Below, piece by piece: positions 1 to 6,195 of a stretch of 10,415 nt of DNA (positions are counted from its first letter, which is position 1; each line of letters begins with the position of its first letter). Location: positions 1-10,415 of the forward strand of contig JASHRR010001176.1 of NCBI GenBank assembly GCA_030037185.1, read 5' to 3'. This stretch comes from Xanthobacteraceae bacterium. GTDB lineage: Bacteria; Pseudomonadota; Alphaproteobacteria; Rhizobiales; Xanthobacteraceae. Under the pieces are notes generated by a model. The model was not told the origin of the DNA, ran no database searches, and saw nothing but the letters and a program-made list of their open reading frames with translations. A program made the position numbers and the translations under genes.

Positions 1-146
1 GATGCCTGCGCGTCCCTTGTTCCTCAGGCTGTGCCGATCTGCCGTCCCTCGCGAATGTCGCGTTCCGACGACAATGTTCGACCCATCCAGCGGTTCGCAT
101 GCCCGAGCGTTGATGCCAGCTGGAGCGACATCGCCGCAGGGTCCCC

Positions 147-566
147 GTGTCGTCGAGAACCAACGACAGCTGCTGCCATGACCTGCAGGAATTCGTCACG
201 CGGCTAAGGAAACAAGTCGATGAGCTCAAGGCTCAGCGCAGGGCCACGCCACGGCACATCGCGTATAAAGATCTCCCCCGGACGCCTCATCGCCTCCATC
301 AAATGATCGCCTATCGAGCCGAGACGGCCATGGCGCAGATCGTACGCCAGATGATGAGCCGCCATGATGAGGCACGCAGTCTGCTGCGCGCCGTCTACAG
401 CAGCGAGGTCGATGTCATTCCGATCAACAAGCCAAGCCCGTGACCGTTCGCCCTCCACCCCTCGCCAACGTCCGACGAGGGGCTCAAACATCTATGCGCC
501 GGGATCAACGCCACCGAGACACAATTCCCGGTACTGCATTTACCCACGAATTGGTCTCGTTGGTTT
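147..566 (+). pseudogene. Decayed transposase, C-terminal remnant with frameshifts
   Basis: Translation in three pieces gives a sequence I recognise as the C-terminal part of a widespread proteobacterial transposase. The first piece (147-440) contains DLQEFVTRLRKQVDELKAQ, then MIAYRAETAMAQIVRQMMSR and LLRAVYSSEVDVIP. The frame then changes near 430-440 to read VTVRPPPLAN, changes again at about 470 to read SDEGLKHLCAGINATETQFP, and once more near 528 to read PGTAFTHELVS. In intact relatives, as I remember them, these blocks lie in one frame (LTVRLHHLAN, DEALKHLCAELNATET, FPGT, YELVS). At least three small indels have therefore broken the gene. The 5' part is also missing: in the frame of the first piece a stop lies just upstream, near 111. 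The GTG at 147 is only the limit of the open frame, not a credible start. No terminal inverted repeats or target duplications were found. Assignment to a named IS family was not possible from memory. Confidence 0.6.
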
Positions 567-998
567 CGGCGCAAAGCTTGAAACATCATGACATCAGGAG
601 ATCTGAATTCCATCGCTCGACGACGTCGAGGCGTCCGCTGCGGCGTCACTCGGTCCTGAGGTCGGCACCGGCAGAAGACGATGAAAATTTGCTCTCCTGT
701 TTGCTTTCTTGCGAAAGAAATTTCGTTCTTGCCCTCGTGAATGAACTTTTTGGCGAGCGATTTTCGCGGGCCACACTGCCGTTGGCCCACATGCAGGTCG
801 GTCGGGTGTTGAACAACTGACTGCGATACCGCGCCCACAAGTCTCCCATTGCTCGGCCGCTGTTGGTCGACGCTCGCAAAAATTTAAGCGCCAAGATTCG
901 ATTTTTGCTCGTTTTTCGTGCAAGCTGCACCTGCAAAAAAATCGCTATTTCGTCAGGCACAATCGTGCGAGCTGACAATTTGTAATTTGAACAGGGCC
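567..998. other. Gene-free, locally AT-rich stretch before the M16 operon
   Basis: Open frames cross this stretch but none has a ribosome binding site or recognisable protein sequence. It holds AT-rich patches at about 681-770 and 866-995, unlike the GC-rich coding DNA around it. A small hairpin (CGAAA, GAAA loop, TTTCG) lies at 712-725, and a nested set of inverted repeats at 876-944 is listed separately. The promoter of the M16 operon should lie here, but no convincing -35/-10 pair could be fixed by eye. Confidence 0.6.
876..944 (+). repeat. Three-part A-tract/T-tract inverted repeat upstream of the M16 operon
   Basis: GCAAAAAT (876-883) is the exact reverse complement of ATTTTTGC (901-908). 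The second element, extended to CGATTTTTGC (899-908), can instead pair with GCAAAAAAATCG (933-944), leaving two unpaired A residues. The two pairings compete for the middle element. Inside the second pairing sits a perfect small hairpin, GTGCA-AGC-TGCAC (918-930). The block lies about 55-120 bases before the chosen start of the first M16 gene. It could be a leader RNA structure, a protein-binding site in bent A-tract DNA, or chance in an AT-rich patch. Confidence 0.45.
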
Positions 999-2423
999 AT
1001 GACGTCGGCTGTCGGCAGTATGATGGTATTCGCGACGAGCCCGATATCTCCGGGCGGATCAGACGCGGCTGTGCTAAAGCGCACGCGAGTTGGCGGCGCC
1101 TTTCTGGCCTTCGTGCTCTCAGCGCTTCTTATTTTTCTATTGGGCGCCGCGGAAGCGCCAGCTCTGAACGCCAAACTGTCGAACGGCGTCGTGCTGCAAA
1201 CCGTGCATCCGGCCGGTGCCGCCGAAGTTGCGATCCGGCTGCTGGTACCCGTAGGCGGCCGCGATGACCCTCGCGGGCGCGAAGGTCTCGCGCATTATGT
1301 CGAGCATCTTTTGACCGCCGACCCTGGTCCGCTGTCGCCGGCGTCCTCCGATGGCGCCCTGCGGCTTTCGGCTCACGGATACGCGAATGCTTACACCTGG
1401 CCGACGGCCACCGTGTATGTGATGAACATCGGACAGGACTCCCTGGAATCCGCCTTGTCCTTGCTCGCCGAGCGATTATCGAGACTAGCAGCGAGCGACA
1501 CCGTTGCCGAGCGCGAGCGGCGGATCGTTCAGCAGGAGTATTACCTCCGGTACGGCGACAATCCGGGTCTGCGCTTGCTGGCCCAACTGCGCACGAAAAT
1601 CGGGCGCACCAACCCGATGCTGGGGTGGAATATGGGCACGCCCGATTCGATCAGGAGCTTCGATCTTTCAATCGCGCAGGTTTTTTTCGACCGGTGGTAT
1701 CGGCCCGAAACCATGACGCTGGTATTATCGGGACCCCTCGACATTGAAAATGCGCAGGAGGTCGCAGAGCGAACAATCGGGGTTATTCCACCGCGTCCCG
1801 CGGTGTTGAGGGATGCCGGTCCCGTGCCGCCCGTCCCCGCACCAGTGGTGCTTGAACGCGACGACCCGGACGCTGCTGTTCCGATGGTACTGCGGAATCT
1901 TTTCGTCCGGGCCGCAGCAGGTCCCGCGTCAAAGGTGATCGGGGAGCACGCGGCAATGCTCGCGCTGCAGTACTTGCTGGCCGGGTCCAATGAAAGCTTC
2001 GAGGGTGTTCTGGCCAGACTTCGTGATAGCCGCAGCGACCTTCATTCCATCGACGCCGAGATAACCCGGCTCGACCGTCGCTGGCTGGTGCTGGGCATGT
2101 CGGTGGAGGCCGATCCGGCAGCGAGCCGGAACGCCATCGCGAGCCTGGTGACGAAGCGACTTGCCAGTCTCACCGAGCGCGATGTGCCCGACCGACTCAT
2201 CAGTGAGATCCGGGACCTTGCGGATCGGACGTGGATCGCCGCCGAAGATGCCCCCAATGCCGACGAGGTGGTCGATTGGTTGAGGCTGGGTTTCTCGCTT
2301 AACGAGAGAAGCCAGCTGCGTGCGGCATTGATAAGCCTGAAAAAGAAGGATGTGGTCGCGTTCGCACACAAAGTCGCAAAACCCGACACGTCGGCGACTG
2401 GCTTTCTGCGACCGAGCAAGTAG
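999..2423 (+). CDS. Exported M16 family zinc metallopeptidase, catalytic subunit
   Basis: This is a pitrilysin/insulinase-family (M16) endopeptidase, 474 residues from the chosen start, about the size of the two-domain M16B proteins. The inverted zinc motif is intact: H99-Y-V-E102-H103, with the third ligand E180 in VQQEYY; the 76-residue spacing fits the family rule HxxEH-x(74-76)-E. Family knowledge says the two His and distal Glu bind zinc and E102 activates water. A hydrophobic segment (AFLAFVLSALLIFLLGAAEA) preceded by KRTR near residues 27-53 looks like a signal peptide or anchor, so the protein probably acts in the periplasm. The C-terminal half is a degenerate M16 domain. The open frame reaches a GTG at 918, but that codon lies inside a hairpin with no ribosome binding site. 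ATG 999 was preferred; ATG 1020 or GTG 1071 are equally possible and give a shorter region before the signal. It is the first gene of an operon with the M16 partner 10 bases downstream. Confidence 0.88.
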   Translation: MTSAVGSMMVFATSPISPGGSDAAVLKRTRVGGAFLAFVLSALLIFLLGAAEAPALNAKLSNGVVLQTVHPAGAAEVAIRLLVPVGGRDDPRGREGLAHYVEHLLTADPGPLSPASSDGALRLSAHGYANAYTWPTATVYVMNIGQDSLESALSLLAERLSRLAASDTVAERERRIVQQEYYLRYGDNPGLRLLAQLRTKIGRTNPMLGWNMGTPDSIRSFDLSIAQVFFDRWYRPETMTLVLSGPLDIENAQEVAERTIGVIPPRPAVLRDAGPVPPVPAPVVLERDDPDAAVPMVLRNLFVRAAAGPASKVIGEHAAMLALQYLLAGSNESFEGVLARLRDSRSDLHSIDAEITRLDRRWLVLGMSVEADPAASRNAIASLVTKRLASLTERDVPDRLISEIRDLADRTWIAAEDAPNADEVVDWLRLGFSLNERSQLRAALISLKKKDVVAFAHKVAKPDTSATGFLRPSK

Positions 2424-2428
2424 GGAGG
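2424..2428 (+). promoter_or_regulatory. Strong ribosome binding site of the second M16 gene
   Basis: GGAGG overlaps the last base of the upstream TAG stop and lies 5 bases before ATG 2434. It fixes the start of the second M16 gene, although the open frame extends back to 2350 inside the upstream gene, and it suggests translational coupling of the pair. Confidence 0.85.
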
Positions 2429-2433
2429 AGCAA

Positions 2434-3798
2434 ATGTCGTCTTTCAAGCTCGCTGTTGCGGCCTTGCTTGTCTTGACCGCCTCGACGCCGGCATCGAGTC
2501 AAGCCATTGAGGGAAAAACCCCGAAGGGCATTGCCTATCGGTATCAGCGCGTGGCCGCCGGCGAGAATGTCGCGGTCTATTTCGGCTGGCGCTACGGCAG
2601 CGCCAATGAAGTCATGGAGCGGGCTCTTCTCAGCTATGTGGTTCCGGCCATGACTTTTGGCGCGGGCGGCGAGAGCAAGGACGCGATCGATCGAAAGTTG
2701 CGCGAATTGCAGGTGACCTGGGGCACCTATTCGCCACTCGAACGGACCATCGGAGGCTTCGCCACTTTCGAGCGGCCGAAGCTCGACCAAGTAGCACCGC
2801 TGCTGGCGCAGATCGTGCAAAAGCCGAATTACACGGCCAAGGACCTCGACGACCGCTACAAGAAGGTGCTCATCCCGGCGCGGGAGAAATTCAATCGCGA
2901 GCCGCTCAATCAGCTCCAGTTCGTCCAATTCGCGCTGAACCTGCCCGATTTTGCCGATCGCAGCCGCTGGGCGCCGTTGAGCGAGGCGGGCATCAAGTCG
3001 CCCTCTCGCGAAAAACTCATTGAATGGCACAACGCTGCGCTCGGCCGCAACAATCTCATCGTGTCGGTTGCCGGAAACCTGTCAGAAGGCGATGCTGGTT
3101 CGTTTGTCGATCGCGTATTCGGCGCGCTGCCCTCTGTACCCGAGCCGCCGCCGTTGCCAGAGCCCACCTACAAGGCGCTCAACAAGGTCATCAAGATCGA
3201 GCGCAACGTACCGCAAGTTTACGTCCGTCTCTACGGCGTCCTCGAGCGCGATGACGACCCCATTAAGACTGCCGCCTTGGTGATTGCGCTCGGGGCATTC
3301 GGCAACGGCAACGAAAGCAATCTCTACAAGGCACTACGCGAGGAACTCGGTGCCGCCTACAGCACCAGTGCGGGATCGTTTGCCATCTCTCCACATCTCA
3401 ACCTGATGTTGGCGACGGTTCAGCTCGATCCCGAGAAGGCCGCGGTGGGAATCGAACGCCTGCGCGAAGAATACCGCATGCTGCTGGAAAAGGGCATCGA
3501 CGAGGCTACGGTCAAGCACGAGACCGATCGGCTGCTTGCGCCGACCAATCAGCAGAGTGGACTTGTGGCGCGCATCGCGACGAACAACCTCGCCATTGCT
3601 TTGCGCGGCCTGCCAGTCAACGCCCCCGCCGAAATACGCAAGGCGTACATGAACATTCTGACGGAGCAGATCAACGAGTTGATCATGGAGCACATGCCGA
3701 AAGCCACCACCCTCGTGGTCATGGCGCCCGCCAGTATCATGATCAAGGCCGACTGCACGATAAAGTCGTATTCCGACACGGCCAAATGCGGGTTCTAG
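2434..3798 (+). CDS. Exported M16 family protein lacking the zinc motif (non-catalytic partner)
   Basis: A 454-residue M16 (pitrilysin-like) protein. The start is fixed by GGAGG 5 bases upstream and by a typical signal peptide, FKLAVAALLVLTASTPASSQA, with likely cleavage near residue 24; periplasmic location is inferred. The strand pattern before the zinc helix aligns with its neighbour, but where the neighbour has HYVEH this protein has S67-Y-V-V-P71, so both His and the Glu are gone and it cannot bind catalytic zinc in the usual way. The second domain keeps a well-conserved stretch, ALREELGAAYS (residues 300-310); the Arg and Tyr here (R302, Y309) match the type of C-terminal residues that non-catalytic M16 partners use to bind substrate. 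The protein ends with two cysteines about 12 residues apart (CTIKSYSDTAKC) that could form a disulfide. Tandem active/inactive M16 genes are a known arrangement for heterodimeric proteases, and this pair is 10 bases apart. The physiological substrate cannot be told. Confidence 0.88.
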   Translation: MSSFKLAVAALLVLTASTPASSQAIEGKTPKGIAYRYQRVAAGENVAVYFGWRYGSANEVMERALLSYVVPAMTFGAGGESKDAIDRKLRELQVTWGTYSPLERTIGGFATFERPKLDQVAPLLAQIVQKPNYTAKDLDDRYKKVLIPAREKFNREPLNQLQFVQFALNLPDFADRSRWAPLSEAGIKSPSREKLIEWHNAALGRNNLIVSVAGNLSEGDAGSFVDRVFGALPSVPEPPPLPEPTYKALNKVIKIERNVPQVYVRLYGVLERDDDPIKTAALVIALGAFGNGNESNLYKALREELGAAYSTSAGSFAISPHLNLMLATVQLDPEKAAVGIERLREEYRMLLEKGIDEATVKHETDRLLAPTNQQSGLVARIATNNLAIALRGLPVNAPAEIRKAYMNILTEQINELIMEHMPKATTLVVMAPASIMIKADCTIKSYSDTAKCGF

Positions 3799-4273
3799 CA
3801 GATTGGCTCCGCCAAGCCTGGGCAGGACGGGTTTTTCTTAGCCGGTTTCGGGCGCGACCAGCATCCCGGCTCAGCGGCCGGAACTGTCAGTTATCGTTTC
3901 GCTCGCGACACGGTAGCTTCGGCGGCGTTGCCGGTGGCCCGACACGCCACAAGGAAGGCCTAGGCAATGATGACGGCTTTCCAGCTGTCAGTCTCGGCAT
4001 CGGGCGGCTGGTGCTTGGTGGCCATCGCTCATCACGTATCGAAGATTTCCCGCGCCTGGTTTGGCGGCTTGCGAAGCCAATCGGCAGGTTCGCAACCGCG
4101 GCTGGCGGCACCAGGCGCAAAACGAGCGTGCAGACATCGGTCTCTTCAGGTTGCGTGGCTCGGCTCGAACACGCGGCCTCGCTTGGTGTTTGAGCGCAGA
4201 ACTACTTGATCCCCAACCGAAATCGCATCGAGGACAGGCCGACCAGCATCGCCGGGAGAGATTTGAACGCGCT
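3799..4273. other. Convergent intergenic region without a supported gene
   Basis: This lies between the 3' ends of the second M16 gene and the M28 peptidase gene. An 80-codon frame (3967-4209, plus) begins with ATG ATG after an AGGAAG, 9 bases upstream, but its protein, rich in Arg, Ser and Ala, resembles nothing I recognise and has no clear signal or membrane segment. Overlapping frames of similar length also exist, so it is not called. AGCCGG at 3840 can pair with CCGGCT about 18 bases later, without a following T-run. No convincing rho-independent terminator was seen for either gene. Confidence 0.55.
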
Positions 4274-5728
4274 TTAACGTTTCTGGCGAGGGATGGGTTG
4301 GTCGCGCATTGCGGCCTGCCAGGTCATGACGGCCATGAAAACAGCAGCCTGCCGAAGATCCTCATTGCTTACGGCATCAGCTAGGTCAGCATTGGTGTGC
4401 CGCGTGCGAGTATCGTAATTTCGAAAGTCCTTGATCACGGTGAACGCCGGAATGCCCGCTTGGTCGAACGGCACGTGATCCGTGGCGCCGATGCCTTCGA
4501 TGACATTTCGCCGTACTCCGATATCCCGCAATGGAGCGAGCCACCCATCAAAGATTCGTTTCGCCGGCTCGTTATTCTCCATATAGAAGCCATACGATGG
4601 GCCCGTTCCCGGATCATCATTCAGATAAACGGAGATTTTGCTGCGGGAGAGATCATCACGAAGGTGCTGGTCGACGTAAGCGCGGGCGCCCAGCAGGCCT
4701 TGTTCCTCGCCTCCCCAGAGGGCAACGCGGATGGTACGTCGAGGACGCGCATGAACGGCCGTCAGAATTCTCATGGCTTCCATCACTGCCGTTACGCCGT
4801 CAGCGTTATCGGTGGCGCCAGTCGCCGTATGCCATGAATCCAGATGAGCGCCGATGAGGACAACCTCGTCCCCTAACACCGCATCGGTGCCGGGTATCTC
4901 AGCGAGGACATTGTAGCTGTTGAGATCATTCTCGTAGGACCGGGTCCCGACCTCGATGCGCAGCTGTGGTGAAGCGCCGGTTTCGACCATCCGGACCAGC
5001 ATATTGTATTGCTCCGCCGCTAACACCACCCTTGGAACGCCGTCGCGCGCCGTGTTGCGGAAGCCTTGAACGCGCACCGTACCATGTTCCATGGCTCCGG
5101 GACTGAGCGCGACCCCCGCCCCAAGGGCGCGGAGCCGCGTCAGCATGTCGAATGTCGAAGTTGAACTGGAAGGCCCCGGAAGTGGGGGGCTCCCAGTTTG
5201 CACCGGGCCGGTTCCCTCGGATGGCTGCTGCCGGTCGTGGCGGAGAAACTCGGTCTGTGGACGATGCATAAGCACAATGGAGCCTCGCAGGCGAGGGCCG
5301 AGGCGATCGATGTCGGCAGCAGTGCTGTCGCCGATGTAGACGGGCACGCCGATCAGGACTCCGGATGTCGCTGGCGACCATGCCTCGGCATATCCGATCA
5401 GCGCCATGAAGCGCGGCGCAGTCATCTCCAGCGTAAGCTTCTCGAGGGACCATCCGCGGCCGAATTGAAAGGGCTCAAGCCGCGGGTTGTGGAGCCCCCA
5501 GGCGGTCAGGCGGTCCACCGCCCAACGCGCGGCCTGCATGTGCGCTGGCGATCCGGTCAGCCGAGGCCCGATCGTGTCTGTCAGGGTATGAAAGAGGACT
5601 GCTGCTTCGGTAGCGCGCACTCCTTCAGCCTTGATCGCCCCGATCATCGATTGGCTATCCTGCTGAGCGGCGAGCAGAAAGCTCGGGGCGGTCACCAGCA
5701 GCGCAATCCCAACGCGTTTCAATATCAT
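4274..5728 (-). CDS. Exported M28 family metallopeptidase, carboxypeptidase Q-like
   Basis: A 484-residue co-catalytic zinc peptidase of family M28. It starts at ATG 5728, preceded by GAGGG at 8 bases spacing, and begins with a signal peptide (MILKRVGIALLVTAPSFLLA, cleavage near AQQ). The open frame runs upstream to 5851 but that extension is Arg/Pro-rich and precedes the signal, so it was rejected. The metal site is complete: H295 and D307 in GAHLDSWHTATGATDNADG, E341-E342 in WGGEEQG (general base and ligand), D372 in NDDPG, and H444 in TRHTNAD. HLDSW followed by the GGEEQG block and GATDHVPF recalls mammalian carboxypeptidase Q (plasma glutamate carboxypeptidase). Residues 120-265 are the insertion where this family usually carries a protease-associated (PA) domain, with a low-complexity PPLPGPSSSTST stretch. 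It probably releases residues from peptides in the periplasm; whether it acts as an amino- or carboxypeptidase cannot be read from sequence. It converges on the M16 operon and diverges from the MBL-fold gene. Confidence 0.9.
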   Translation of the reverse strand: MILKRVGIALLVTAPSFLLAAQQDSQSMIGAIKAEGVRATEAAVLFHTLTDTIGPRLTGSPAHMQAARWAVDRLTAWGLHNPRLEPFQFGRGWSLEKLTLEMTAPRFMALIGYAEAWSPATSGVLIGVPVYIGDSTAADIDRLGPRLRGSIVLMHRPQTEFLRHDRQQPSEGTGPVQTGSPPLPGPSSSTSTFDMLTRLRALGAGVALSPGAMEHGTVRVQGFRNTARDGVPRVVLAAEQYNMLVRMVETGASPQLRIEVGTRSYENDLNSYNVLAEIPGTDAVLGDEVVLIGAHLDSWHTATGATDNADGVTAVMEAMRILTAVHARPRRTIRVALWGGEEQGLLGARAYVDQHLRDDLSRSKISVYLNDDPGTGPSYGFYMENNEPAKRIFDGWLAPLRDIGVRRNVIEGIGATDHVPFDQAGIPAFTVIKDFRNYDTRTRHTNADLADAVSNEDLRQAAVFMAVMTWQAAMRDQPIPRQKR

Positions 5729-5796
5729 CTCTGCCACCCTCACATGGTCCTCGATTTTATGCCGTGGCGAGCTGCAAGTGGGACGTTCAGCGTATG

Positions 5797-5837
5797 GGCG
5801 GGGCGACCCTGCTCCGAGCAAGCCGGCGGGGCGACCC
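5797..5837. repeat. 13-base direct repeat, 28-base period
   Basis: GGCGGGGCGACCC occurs exactly at 5797-5809 and again at 5825-5837, starting 28 bases apart. It lies about 70-110 bases upstream of the M28 start codon. A tandem operator is possible; in GC-rich DNA a chance duplication is also possible. Confidence 0.45.
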
Positions 5838-5995
5838 GTTGCGCGCCGCAATGCGCTTAAGCCGCCATTACCGACAGCCTATCGCAGCCTGGGGTGGATG
5901 GGAACGAAGCGGACGCTGGCCTTCGCCCAAGATTCTTGTGACGAGCCGCCTCAATTGGCGGGGATCGGCGGGGACGGACTGCCCTCAATTCGGCG

Positions 5996-6046
5996 CTGAT
6001 GAGCCCAAGCGGCCCCTTTGCTCAAAGGCTGGGCCGCGAGCATCAG
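5996..6046. repeat. Imperfect 51-base inverted repeat
   Basis: Three nested arms match: CTGATG (5996-6001) with CATCAG (6041-6046), GCGGCCC (6009-6015) with GGGCCGC (6031-6037), and CTTT (6016-6019) with AAAG (6024-6027) around the loop GCTC. Unpaired bases are 7 on the left and 3 on the right between the outer arms, and 3 on the right between the inner arms. There is no T-run on either side, so it is not a typical terminator. It could be a regulator-binding site, a structured RNA leader, or a small repeated element of the genome. Confidence 0.5.
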
Positions 6047-6127
6047 AATCCCGTATCTCGCCCGCGACTATTGCTGGCCCACAGGACTGTGTAGTCTTTC
6101 AATAAGCTGCCACACGGACGGGTCATG

Positions 6128-6152
6128 ATGAGCGGCAGCGCTCATGCTGCCG
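6128..6152 (+). promoter_or_regulatory. Two overlapping, mutually exclusive hairpins in the MBL gene leader
   Basis: Hairpin A is ATGAGCG (6128-6134), loop GCAG, CGCTCAT (6139-6145): a perfect 7-base stem. Hairpin B is CGGCAGC (6133-6139), loop GCTCAT, GCTGCCG (6146-6152): also a perfect 7-base stem. They share 6133-6145 and cannot form together. The last base is 43 bases before the GTG start of the MBL-fold gene. This geometry would allow a switch in the leader RNA, though a double-stranded binding site is also possible. No known riboswitch class was recognised. Confidence 0.4.
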
Positions 6153-6182
6153 GCAGGCGTCCTGTCGAGCTGGAATACTACC

Positions 6183-6187
6183 GGAGG
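6183..6187 (+). promoter_or_regulatory. Ribosome binding site selecting a GTG start
   Basis: GGAGG with 8 bases to GTG 6196. It decides the start of the MBL-fold gene in the absence of a nearby in-frame ATG, and the signal peptide begins directly at this GTG. Confidence 0.8.
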
Positions 6188-6195
6188 AAACTGCA

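Larger units (their letters stand above)
5729..6195. other. Divergent intergenic region with several repeats
   Basis: This 467-base gap separates the divergent M28 and MBL-fold genes and must hold both promoters unless an undetected gene intervenes. No frame in it has a good ribosome binding site or recognisable product. It contains a 13-base direct repeat (5797-5837), a long imperfect inverted repeat (5996-6046) and two overlapping hairpins (6128-6152), each listed separately. No -35/-10 pair could be called with confidence. Confidence 0.6.

Noticed and set aside
440..820. Separate 126-residue plus-strand gene
   Set aside because: Its first third is a frameshifted piece of the transposase remnant; the rest has no recognisable sequence and no ribosome binding site.
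395..978. Minus-strand open frames across the left flank
   Set aside because: They overlap one another and the transposase remnant, are rich in Arg and Ser as expected of antisense frames in GC-rich DNA, and show no known domain.
918..998. GTG 918 as the start of the first M16 gene
   Set aside because: The GTG lies within a small hairpin, has no ribosome binding site, and would put more than 50 residues before the hydrophobic export segment.
3799..3850. Rho-independent terminator after the M16 operon
   Set aside because: A T-run (GGGTTTTTCTT) is present, but the preceding stem (CCTGGGCAGG) has only three base pairs.
3967..4209. Small plus-strand gene of 80 codons, possibly a peptide substrate for the M16 pair
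   Set aside because: It has an acceptable AGGAAG upstream, but overlapping frames of similar length exist, the product has no signal or precursor-like features, and nothing supports it beyond position.
5729..5851. N-terminal extension of the M28 peptidase to 5851
   Set aside because: The extra residues are Arg/Pro-rich and precede a good signal peptide that starts at ATG 5728 with its own GAGGG ribosome binding site.
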